64,000 bases of DNA from Sambucus nigra (Eukaryota; Streptophyta; Magnoliopsida; Dipsacales; Adoxaceae). The stretch covers positions 365,886,605-365,950,604 of the forward strand of contig OX422216.1 in assembly GCA_949130495.1 (NCBI GenBank), given 5' to 3'. Shown piece after piece: positions 22,247-33,055 of the stretch. The translations under genes and the position numbers were made by a program. The notes below the pieces were generated by a model. That model was not told the origin of the DNA and ran no database searches. It was given only the letters and a program-made list of their open reading frames with translations. Numbering within the stretch: position 1 is the stretch's first letter; every line of letters starts with the position of its first letter.

Positions 22247-23418
22247 ACTAGGCAAGAAGCTGGACGACCTCCCGGAGCATCCACTGTCTAGGAAACCAGG
22301 TAATCTTAACGGAATTACTACAACTAAACAGGAATATGGGATGAAAATAATTCCATTTCTTAGGCCCAAAGAGTGATAAGTTACTATAATTAAACAACAG
22401 GTGGAGCAAGTTTCATTGTCTATGCAAAACAGGACAATTTGTCCTTCTACATATATATATTCATCAGCAAACAACGAGGAAAGCATCTTACAAAATATTT
22501 CCAAGAAAATGAAAATGCAAACATGCAAAGATCTCAAGGAGTCATTTCAGGGAACATTTCCTCGGCCTTATTTTTCTAGCAAGACAAACATAATTCAAGG
22601 CCAAGAAAGCATTCAAAATTCATATTCCACACTTGGGGGCTTCTATTACAAATTCAGTTGTTCATTCGGTGGCACATTTTCATAACATCATGCAGTCGAG
22701 CATCAAATTCAACTCCATAAACTTACATAGTTGGGGCCCAGACTAATTATCATTCAGAAGTTGTTTTTCTTGCTCAGGAATTAGTTTTGATATTGAAGTT
22801 CAGGAGGCGTATTCAGAAGTTCAATAGGCATATTCAGGATTTAGTTGTGCTGTTGAAAGTTCAGGAGGCATATTCAGGAGATATTATGAACATGCTATTG
22901 AAGTTCAGGAGTCAAATTCATCATCTACAGTACTATTGCCCCGACCAACATTGAAGAAGAAGTTGTATGAAAATGTTTCGAAGTCCACCACTAGCTTGGT
23001 ACTAATCAGATTGAAGAGTTGGGTTCAAAAGCTAGTATGTTATTTGACAAAGTATTCAAAGGAGCATAAAGCAGAAAAATCAAGCACGTGAAGTTAACAC
23101 TTAGTTGCTCGGCACATGAGGCAGTTGGTTGGCTAGCAAACCAATCAACATACTTTAAGATTATGACAAGCTATAAGCTGCATACTATGGCATGGCTGCA
23201 TCCAAATTTCCAGGGGTGATACATAGCACACAGAGTTCCTCAAAAGAAATATTAGCAACCATCGATCAACCTGCATCATATGTCGTCAAGGAGATAATGC
23301 TCTTTATGTTAAACAAATCAAGAAGACAGATCAAGAATTTCACAAGCACCGAGCAACACTGCATAATAAATACTCCATCCTTTCAGTGAACCATCAAGCA
23401 TGGAGCATTGAGGGTTTC

Positions 23419-23863
23419 TGTTGACGCAAAAATTCTCCATCTACGAGGACCAATCAGAAAAGGACACATGTCATCCTACATGGCAATATTTATACTTATT
23501 CGGCACCCAAGGAGAGTTGGTCGGCACCCGAGGATTGTTGGTCGTCATAACAACCAACGCAAGGCATACCAAGCAACTCAATGAAGATCAACCATCCTAG
23601 AAGACCAATAGTTAGATTCATTGTATATAGACATAAATGTTTGAATGTATAAAGACATTGTATCTCTTTAACTCCCATCACTATAAATACATGTATTCCC
23701 TTAGCCAAAGGGAGGACAACTAAGAAACACCATACACAAGATACACACTCTTTCTCTCTCTACACCATATTATGCTATTGTACACCCCTGGGAATAAAAT
23801 AACAGTGGACGTAGGCTTTATTCATAGCCGAACCACTTTAAAAACCTTTTTGTGGCGTCAACA
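23419..23863 (+). repeat. 3' LTR of LARD-like element
   Basis: TGTTGACGC...GCGTCAACA, with the 9-bp ends inverted. TATA-like CTATAAATAC is near 23681. A hairpin GTGGACGTAGGC...GCCGAACCAC spans 23805-23836. Purines just before the LTR (GAGCATTGAGGG) are a weak polypurine tract candidate; a better one, CTTGGGGGCTTC, lies 0.8 kb upstream at 22632. Confidence 0.88.
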
Positions 23864-23864
23864 C

Positions 23865-24115
23865 TAGGGACTTTGCAAATTTAGGAGATATTATAATATG
23901 GATTCTGAAAATAGGACAACAAACATTTCATTTATTATTTTTGTCCCTATTTCTTAATCTCATACATATTAAAGTCGTTGGTGCTAACCCACATCCATAA
24001 AGTGTCAACCAATCATAACATTCCACGTCAGCTGATAATTTGAAAATAGGGACTAAAAATATAAACCAAAAGTTTGTTGTCCTATATCCATAATTAATAT
24101 TATTTTAGGCCCTAA
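23865..24115. mobile_element. MITE-like element with long inverted repeats
   Basis: AATAGGACAACAAAC with ATTTTTGTCCCTATTTC (23910-23958) is mirrored by GAAAATAGGGACTAAAAAT and GTTTGTTGTCCTAT (24041-24085). The outer parts TAGGGACTTT and TTAGGCCCTAAA extend the arms to about 80 bp. No coding capacity. The left end abuts the LARD 3' LTR, so one inserted beside or within the other. Confidence 0.6.
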
Positions 24116-24231
24116 AAATATATAAACTATTTAATCTATTAAATGAAAATCCCTCACATTTAATCTCAACCACAAGTTGAGGACTAAATCCCCTCCTCCT
24201 TTAATACTAATTATTAGTAATATTATTGTGT

Positions 24232-24244
24232 CACACACATACAC

Positions 24245-24293
<49 letters not shown>
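24232..24293 (+). repeat. (CA)n microsatellite
   Basis: About 30 CA units with minor interruptions, followed by a short AT run. Frames through it give artificial Val-Cys or Thr-His proteins. Confidence 0.97.
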
Positions 24294-24299
<6 letters not shown>

Positions 24300-24302
<3 letters not shown>

Positions 24303-27270
24303 TCAATGCTTATTATCATGTCTTGTCAATCTTCAAATGAATTTAGTCGTAAAGTTTCACATGATTACTTGCAATATTAAATGATGATTAGTTTGTTGGT
24401 ATAATCCCTTTTATCACATTATTCACATTGTGTATCCACGTGTTTAGATGGTACCTACTTGTATTTTTTAACCTATTGTATTTCATAGTATTCATTTATC
24501 TATATCTATTTTTGTGTTGAGATTTATTATAATTATGTAATATCATGTTATATATGCTGGGATTTCAACCTTGTGCTCGTTATTTATGTTGTGTTTTCTT
24601 AATTTCTTTGACTATTTTGTATCAAAATGAGGAGAAGTTACCATCTAAGACATGGGCAGTTGCCTTGTACACTTTACATGCTTTAATGATTTGATAAAAT
24701 GACAGAAAATTATTATTGTATGTTTGCTCAATATATATTTATGGGATCCCATGAGTAGGGGGTTCTACTTAATTATAATCTTGGCTTCGTCATGCAGTTT
24801 CTTATTGTTTATGCTTTTGTAGGTATAGACATGGACTTTGTCATATTCAGGACCTATCCTGGCCTACTTTGGCATAATCAATCAAGATTATCCTTTTTTT
24901 ACCATTTTCTTTGATTTTGCCATACATTCATTATAGATTTGGGGGTGTATATGCTAGATTTTGACTTGATGTATTTATTGAGTTTTTTTTTTCCACAGAA
25001 AACCAAAGGGGGGTATCAAAGTATAGTGTATAATTATATAAGATATTGGTTACAGATGTGTCAACCTTTGAGTTTTGCATCAATAGGTTACATAATTTGA
25101 TCACATATAAACGTTAGGTATCTATATTTATCTGTATCCATCGATGTGCCTTTACACTACATGCAGCGACACTAGATTCAACATAAGATGCTCTTATGAC
25201 TATGTGTTACTTTGAAGATAATTTTTAGTTAGTTTAAGAGTATTTTAAATATATGGCACACATGTTTTTACGTTCAAAACTTTGTTGGATACGGTTGCAA
25301 TATTTTTAAAAATATGTAAAATTTTAAAACCAATATGGTGAATTTAAAACTATGCATAAAGTTAGAATTTTTCTTGATTGCACAAGCATGTGCAAGACAC
25401 CAAATTCCAATAATATGCATGGTTTTAAGTGTGGCAGTTTATTTGACATGTGGCTTGATACTATCCAATAAGATATACACCGTGCATACAACAATAGATT
25501 GCCACCATGATCACGATCTTTATATTTACGCCAACCTATATAATGGTCATTTTAGCATGAATATTTAGTTTTGTGTTCACACAATGTGATCTCACTTGGG
25601 AGGGTTTTAATAGACTCTATTTTGATTTCTCCAACTTATTTCACATTGCCCTAATTTCATTTGATCCATATATAAGCATGACTAAAATTTGAGGTTTTGA
25701 TAATTTCTTTACCAAACCACTAGTCAACTTCAAATATATTTCCAAATTAGATTGTGTGTGATTGGTGATATTATTGATCAACTCTGGAGGTTGATTAGCT
25801 ATATTGGAAGAGTCACTTGGAGGAATGTGATGCGTACAGAATTGAGGTTTTTTCAACCAAGGTGGTGCTCCTTATTTTGACCTTAACTATTTATGAAGAA
25901 GAGTTGAATTGTTGAATTAAATTGCTTGTAAATGATATCATGTATTAGTATTGTGAACTTGCACGTTGTAAAATTGAGTTTCAAATCTAGTGAGAGAGAG
26001 CATGCATTGTCAAAGTTTTCCCAATATGAGGAGTTTTCCTCATATATATGGTTTGTGTTGTATACTCTATTTAAGGTTGAATCCTCGTTACCTATCACAC
26101 ACAAACTAACATTAAATCCTCTATTTGTGTTGAATCCTCTATTTTAACATATCACACACAAACTAACATTAAATCTAAGGTTTATGGACGAATTAGGTAA
26201 ATTGAGCATTTAATAACTCGCTACCTAGTTAATTGTAGAAATTAACCTCGGTCGCTCTTTGTGTGTGTGAGTTGATTAGTTGATCATTGGAATATGCTCT
26301 TACTGATTAAAATGTCTTCATATTTTATACCTAATCTGATCAATGTGATTAAAATTCACTTATAGTGTTATACAAAAAATTGATTTGTACTTGTACTTGT
26401 AACAGTTTTGCATGAGGTTTATTTTAATGAATCATATTCACTCTTGCAAGATTTGTTAGGATATATTTACCTTAACACACACCTACTTGTAAGATTGTTA
26501 TTGAGTAGTTTACTCTTATTAATACCCACGTACTTGAGTATAAATCATTTTTGTGTGTATTTTTCTTGTAAGAGTGCTTATTGAGATTTTTTATTCGAAT
26601 TTAGTTTGTTGTGATCCTTTTCGTGTTTGTTTATATATATTTTTTTGTGATGGAGATGTTAATATATGGAGGTTCCACGAACCATACATGACATTTTAAC
26701 AGTATAAGTTGTACTAATTAGATGGTGTGAGTGAGAACTCACTTAATGTCCAAACGCAAGAGGGTTTGGATGATTTTATAAGACCATTGGAGATGGCGAA
26801 TGAGAGTGGCTGAAGATTTTGAAGAAAGGAAACAACATGCTCAATGGAGTGAGTCTGAATTTAATGGGTGTAATTAAAATTCTATTGTGATAAATGCCCT
26901 TTTTCATTCTTAAGTGCTTAAGAGTACATCTGAACTATGAATTGTAAAATGTCAAAATAGGCTTGAGATATTTTGAAATCAATAAGGTATGTCTATGGTA
27001 AAGAGAGCTAGTATATGGTGGTTTGTTACTTCCTTTGATGTGATTTATATAAAATAAAATGATTCATTTTATTACTATAATACACGGTTAATCAGGTGGT
27101 TAATTCATCATACAACTTTGGTAAGAGAATTATCGGGACTCGATTTGTGAAAAATTATTAAGATCTCTAGCGACGATACTTGACACTAAGGTTATTATTC
27201 TAAATGATATCATTGGTAAAGATACTTATAGGCTATAAGAGTTAGTCAATTCTTTGCAAACCTATGAGAA
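24300..27270. other. AT-rich spacer
   Basis: No gene or element recognised apart from a short tandem duplication at 26077-26178. Confidence 0.55.
26077..26178 (+). repeat. About 52-bp tandem duplication
   Basis: GTTGAATCCTC...TATCACACACAAACTAACATTAAAT occurs twice in a row with small differences. Confidence 0.85.
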
Positions 27271-27278
27271 ATAAAATC

Positions 27279-27475
27279 TCAAGTTTTTTTTTTGATAACC
27301 CTGAACCTCCACACGAACAAGCCCTTTGGACTCCCCCGTGGAAGCTAAACAGGGAGGGTGCTAGTGCCAGAGCCACCCTAACACACACCGCAATTAAAGT
27401 CTGGTATCCTTTGGGGGAATAGAACTCGAGACGTCCCTTACTGCTGGAGCAACCAGGCTGGATAAATATCATGTT
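27279..27475 (-). mobile_element. SINE-like insertion
   Basis: A GC-rich block in AT-rich DNA. On the - strand it reads TGGTTGCTCCAGCAGTAAGG (A-box-like), CGTCTCGAGTTCTATTCCC (B-box-like) and a unique body, and ends GGGTTATC followed by a run of A. That layout fits a tRNA-derived plant SINE with a poly(A) tail. Imperfectly matching flanks (ATAAAATCTCAAG and ATAAATATCATG) may be an eroded target duplication. Confidence 0.5.
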
Positions 27476-28787
27476 TTGAAAGCGTCTAAGGATGTCTATC
27501 AAGACAAAATGAGCGAGAAAGTGGGTGAAGCTAAAAAGAAAGAAAATATTAATATTAATGAAGACGTGACATTTTTTTACAATATTTCTTTAGAAAATTT
27601 AACAAAAATAAGAACAAGTGTCTGAAGAATGAAAATTCAATTGAAAATAAGAAATATAAATATTCAAAATATCAATATGAGGGACTTTAAAAGAAAAACA
27701 AGTCAAATTCCAAGAGAGGAAAAGACAAAGATGATAACAAGTGTTTTGGATGGGGAGTTTCTAAGGGTACCACAAAAATTGCTTCAAAATACCACAAGGT
27801 TTTAAAATATGATTTTTGATAAAGGGACACCACTCAATATATATAATTTTTAACACAACTAAAACACATAATACTACTACACTCCAAATTCTTACTTTCT
27901 CTCTCTATCCACTACACTCCAAACTCTCTCTTTCTCATCTTCTCTTCACCCAACAAATTTGTCTCCATTAATGTAACCTATCATCTTCAATAACATTATT
28001 AAAGTTTTGGTCCCCACACATCATTATTAAAGAGTCCCCCACCAATCATCTTCAATAATATTATTAAATATCTAGGGTTTGTTCTTTAAATATTCACATA
28101 CTAATGGATATCCCACCATTATACAATGACAACACTTCAAAATCAAATGATAACTCTACAAATCCCATTGCTGAGGTAAAATTTGGGTCCCATTACTTAT
28201 ATTTTTATTTTTTCAAAAGGGTTGCACATTAAAAAATCACAGCAAACGTACTGTTAGTTCGGGATCGGGGCCACAATTTCATGGGAGAAATTCGAGATAA
28301 ACCTCCCGAACCAAACGTATATTATTTTTTATCGAAGTAGGTTCATTCGTTATGATCATGCCGAACCTGATATATATGTTCGGAATAATTACCTTGAATG
28401 TTTGTCCTTCTTTTGCTATATACATCCCGAACCAATTTAACATTATTCGTTAGGATCACATCGAAATAATGAAACATATTCGGTATATTTATGTCGAATA
28501 GAATTCAAACATAATGTAATTCAAAGACATAATGTAATTCAAGTTTGGTAACAAGTTTGGTTCCAATGTAATTCAAACAGATAATGTAATTCAACTACAT
28601 TGCAAGATTGTAATGAAATTGTATCATGTTGTGTTTCAAACTATTAATAATTATGTTATGAAGTATGTTATCAATGTAATTCAAACATACGTTATGATTA
28701 TGTTATCAAGTATGTTGCAAGCTAGTTCTCAATATTGTTATTCAAGTTCATTGATTGTGAGTACTAATAATATTTTTACTTACGTAG

Positions 28788-31535
28788 GATGCTTTCACAG
28801 ATTTCATTGAGATATTATTTGATCAGGTTTTAGCGAACATCGAAATATCCCAAATCGCGGAAGGTGGTGCGGTGTTAGTAGATGTTAGTGCGACGTTCTT
28901 TACGGAGTAGGTATTATAATGTCTATTATTGATGTAATATTTTTATATATTGTAATTACGTTGTACTGATTCATTATATTCTTAATTCTCAGGTATTTCC
29001 CACCCGAAAAGATTTAGTTGATTGGGCTTAAGAGCAAGCTCGGTCTGTTAAAATAGTGATAATCATAGCCAAGTCCGATGCATCTTCTGCAACGCACAAG
29101 GGATGTCTACAGATTGGTTGTGAGAGGGGAGGTGAGTACCGCGATCATCACGGGAAGAATGTTGGGAACGAAGGTAGGAAGAGGGACACAACCACTCAGA
29201 AGTGCAACAGTCCATTTTTATTGAAGGGCATTCCGATGGATAATGGACAGTGGATGTTTTCTGTCGTTAGCGGCGTTTACAATCACCCATTTCCAGAAAC
29301 CTTAGTTGGACATGCGTATGCGTGTAGATTTACTTCAGTGGAAAAAAATTATTGAAGATATGTCCTTAAGCGGTGTAAAGCCGGTCTCTATTCTAACGAT
29401 GATTAAAAGTCGTAATGTTAGTAATGTTTCGACCATGAAAATAATGTACAATGCCAAAGCAAATTTTAGGATCTTGGAACAAGAGGGTAGAACGGAGATG
29501 CAATAGTTAATGAAGTTTATTAGGGATAAACATTACGTGTATTGGTATAGAACGAATGAGTCTACCATGGAGGTGGAAGACATTTTTTGGGCGCATCCAA
29601 ACTCAATCTAACAAGCCAAGTGTTTTTCGTCCGTTGTCATTATTGACTGCACATATAAGACCAATTGATACAAGATGCCTTTGTTCAAGATGGTTGGAAT
29701 AACATCGTGCAATAGGACTTTCAATATTGCCTTTGCCATTTTAGCAACAGAGAAGGTGGACAACTATCGGTGGGCGTTGGGACGTTTGAAATCCCTATTC
29801 GACCCATTTATATGTCCCACAATTTTCATCACAGATCGGGAGTAAGCGTGCATGAACGCATTGTGAGTTGTGTTCTCCGAGGTGAGAACTATGGTTTGCA
29901 CCTTCCACATTCATCGTAATATGGTGATCCATGCTAGGAAAGATATCAAATATGAGGACACATTGAAGAAGTTCGTGAGGGATTGGATGCATTTGGTTGA
30001 ATCACCCACCAAGAGTGATTTTAACAAAGAGTGGATCCTTTTTCACTGTGATTTGTATGAGTTCCCAAACACGCTTCATTACATATATTGTACATGGTAA
30101 AACCTAAGGGAGAGTTTCGTTCATGCGTGGAAAAATATGATTAGGCACCGGGGCATCCGAACAACTAACTGTTGTGAAGGAGCACATGGTAAGTTGAAGA
30201 GGCAATTGGAGAGTTCTTAACTTCCTTTTGACAAGGTTTTTGCCAGCATGAACAATTACATTGGGTTGCAAGTGACGGAGATCATGAAGGAGTTTGAGGA
30301 TTCTTTGCAAAAAATAAAGCACTCGCATAATATTCTAATTTTATGAGAGCTCATAGGCCGGGTTTCTCATTATGCATTGACCTAATTCTTGAGGAGATGA
30401 AGACTTGTGATACCATTGGCATGGATGTTAAATCGTGCCTACACCTGGCACGCAGCATCTATGATTTACCGTGCACTCATGAATTGGTCCTCTACAGGAT
30501 GGAGGGAAGGGCAATACTATGGGGGGATGTTGATGCACATTGGCACAAATTAACAATGGTTCCTGAATTAGCGAAGTATCATATGGTTGACTACTAGCCG
30601 AAAATGATACTTTTTAAACAAAGGTGGGAATGGTTAACTATTGATGAGAAAAGGGCAATGTTACGAAAATTAAAGGACATCGGGTGTCCCACAACCGCTA
30701 GGTTATTTGAGCCATCCGTGCTAAAGCATTGCAAGGGTCGCCCGAGAGGTAAAAAACCAACTGCTAAAGAGCAAAAGCACGAGAAGTCAACTAAAAGTGA
30801 TCCCTCGGGCTTTAAACTTGCTAGGAAATCAATAATAAATGGAAACCCCATAGTTGAAAGGATTAAGAAGAAAATTGATTTTACGGAGTTCACCCGCCCA
30901 GCCCATGGTGCCCGAACTACTCCCCCGCATATAAAAAATATATCAATGAGATATCGGTTTCTTATAAAGATTGTGTAGAACATATCATTAAGGTTGAAGC
31001 TGACAGAAATTGTGGGTTTAGATGCGTTTCTAAATGCCTCAGATTTGGCTCTGATGGATGGAGACAAGTGAGATCGGACTTGATTAAAGAAGTCACGACA
31101 AATATTAAATTTTATGCACATTGTTTTGGTGACTGATTTCCAAACACTCTTCTACATATGTTGGACGATTATTCTAGTCCAGGTATGCCCAAGTCATGGA
31201 TGATCATGCCCGAATGAGGCTATCTTTTGGCGAAAACTTACAAGTGCGTGTGCGTCCTTATTTCGAAGAGATAGTGTCTCAGATTCCTACCAATGAGACA
31301 TGAACGAACCGTGCATCCCTTGTTCATAGAGATTGCTTATGTATGCGGGAATCACTTTGTAGGTTTGAAGTTGAAGTATGGTTGTCCAATTCCCCCGGTA
31401 GCAAGTCACTGGCATAGTTGCTCATTGCCAGAAGCAAAATCGTGGATTGATAAATATGCGCAACAAGTATCAGAGTTTCGAAAAATCTTCCCAAACGATG
31501 TAGCAACCAACGATGAGCCTATCCATATCGACTAG
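28788..31535 (+). pseudogene. MULE transposase with C-terminal OTU cysteine-protease domain
   Basis: FAR1-like part: LQIGCERGGEYRD, CNSPFLLKGI and WMFSVVSGVYNHPFPE (29095-29300). DDE core: VVIIDCTYKTN (29634-29665) with the first Asp, FKMVGITSCNRTFNIAFAIL, FITDRE (29825-29845) with the second Asp, VCTFHIHRNMV, and CCEGAHGKLKRQLE (30171-30210) with the likely Glu. A basic linker follows, then an OTU domain: EADRNCGFRCVS with catalytic Cys at 31011-31013, DDYSSPGMPKSWMIMPE, and GNHFVGLKLKYGCPIPP with catalytic His at 31353-31355. Exon signals include TACGTAG before 28788 and an acceptor at 28992. Numerous stops and frameshifts make it inactive. OTU-bearing MULE proteins are known in plants. Confidence 0.8.
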
Positions 31536-31847
31536 TTTGGTGTATGAAACGTTTTTGTATGGTGTGAACGCACTTCTATGATATGATTTTGAAACAAAGT
31601 TGTATAATATTCGAATTTAGTTGTACAATTTCTTGAGAGTAATTAATGAAGTTGTATTTTTTGATTTGTTGTATAAGTTATTGTTTATATAGTTGAGATT
31701 AAAATTTTTCATTAATGATAATTAAAGAACCATTTTAAACTGAAATTTGTAAGAAAGTAACATTTTAAACTAAAATTGGTAAAAAAGTTATATTTGAAAT
31801 TGATTTTTTTATTTTTTTCTAAAGTTACTTTTTAAATTGACAATTAA

Positions 31848-31909
<62 letters not shown>
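31848..31909 (+). repeat. (AAT)n microsatellite
   Basis: About 20 uninterrupted AAT units, followed by three AAC units. Confidence 0.97.
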
Positions 31910-31912
<3 letters not shown>

Positions 31913-32396
31913 CAACATTTTAAACAGAATTTGTAACTTTAGAAAAAGTTATATTTGAATTGGTAAAAAAAGAATTTTAAACTGAAATTGGTAAAAAAAG
32001 TTATATTTGAGATTAATAAATAACATTTTAAACAGAATTTGTAACTTTAGAAAAAGTTATATTTGAATTGGTAAAAACATAATTTTGAACTGAAATTGGT
32101 AAAAAAAAAGTGAAATTTGGATTAATAAATAACATTTTAAACAGAATTTGTAACTTTACAAAAAGTTATATTTGAATTGGTAAAAACAAAATTTTAAACT
32201 GAAATTAGTAAAAAAAGTTATATTTGAGATTAATAAATAACATTTTAAACAGAATTTGTAACTTTAAAAAAAGTTATATTTGAATTGGTAAAAACAGAAT
32301 TTTGAACTAAAACTTGTAAAAAAAGTTATATTTGAGATTAATAAATAACACTTTAAAATGAAATTTCTAAAAAAGTAACATTTTAAACTGAAATTG
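31910..32396 (+). repeat. 108-bp tandem repeat
   Basis: Units with TAACATTTTAAACAGAATTTG start near 31911, 32021, 32130 and 32238, with a diverged fifth at 32346. Each also contains GTTATATTTGAATTGGTAAA. Period 108-109 bp. Lies between the convergent MULE and PMD genes. Confidence 0.9.
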
Positions 32397-32762
32397 GATT
32401 CTGTTAGGGATGTATATAGCAAACCAACGTTAACCATAACTGGTTCGCTATATACATGCCGAAATATGGTGGTTAATTTGGTATATACATGCCGAATGGA
32501 CCTCATTAGCCAATCCAAATAGGAATCTGATAGGGATGTATATAGCGAACCAACTTTAACCATAACTGGTTCGCTATATATAAGCTGAAATATGGTGGTT
32601 AATTCGCTATATACATGTCGAATGGACCTCATTAGCCAATCCAAATAGGATTCTGTTAGGGATGTATATAGCGAACCAACTTTAATTATAACTGGTTCGC
32701 TATATACATGCCGAAATATGGTGGATAATTCGGTATATACATGCCGAATGGACCTCATGTTC
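32397..32762 (+). repeat. 126-bp tandem repeat with inverted subrepeats
   Basis: Three units start at 32401, 32527 and 32653 (CTGTTAGGGATGTATATAGC), the last slightly short. Inside each, GATGTATATAGCGAACCA is the complement of TGGTTCGCTATATACATG, and a further TTCGGTATATACATGCCGAA is near-palindromic. Confidence 0.93.
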
Positions 32763-32785
32763 CATTATATCTCAGATTCTGATAC

Positions 32786-32965
32786 AAAACCAACAAATTA
32801 ATTTCAAAGTAATACACAACCAACAAATTGATTTTAAATTCACTAACAAATAAGGAATGTTTATACACAACCAAAAAATTAATTTCAATGTAATACACGA
32901 CCAACAAATTAATTTCAAATTCACCAAAAATAAGGGATGTTTATAGTTGGTGGAATGAATTAATT
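32786..32965 (+). repeat. 81-bp tandem repeat
   Basis: TTAATTTCAA(A/T)GTAATACAC recurs at 32798 and 32879, with a partial third copy. It abuts the 3' end of the PMD gene. Confidence 0.75.
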
Positions 32966-33055
32966 TCAAATTCACCAACAAATATTATCATTAAACCAAA
33001 AATTAATATAATCCAAAAATATTATGATTAAACCAAAAATTAAAAAATATCCGGC

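Larger units (their letters stand above)
18255..23863 (+). mobile_element. Coding-free LTR retrotransposon (LARD-like)
   Basis: Two related LTRs (18255-18765 and 23419-23863) flank about 4.65 kb with no gag or pol motif in any frame. The flanks read GTAGG on the left and CTAGG on the right, a 4-of-5 target duplication. A primer binding site (18768-18787) follows the left LTR, fixing the + orientation. Non-coding LTR elements of this size are usually called LARDs and move with proteins from a partner. The primer site and an LTR hairpin resemble those of the Tat element at 52-62 kb, so a Tat-type helper is my inference. Confidence 0.85.
28240..32765 (+). mobile_element. MULE (Mutator-like element) with OTU cargo domain, approximate limits
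   Basis: A FAR1-type MULE transposase with an OTU domain at its C-terminus lies between zones rich in TTCGG/CCGAA motifs. GCTATATACATCCC at about 28419-28432 recurs in inverted orientation (GGGATGTATATAGC) at 32408 and in each later repeat unit, as expected of terminal inverted repeats with subrepeats. No 9-bp duplication was found, so the ends are estimates and the PMD gene at 33-34.6 kb might or might not belong to the element. Confidence 0.6.

Noticed and set aside
24131..24380. Cys/Val- and Thr/His-repeat proteins
   Set aside because: Produced by the (CA)n microsatellite.
30594..31121. 175-codon - strand frame
   Set aside because: Complement of the MULE linker and OTU start, which show family motifs on the + strand.
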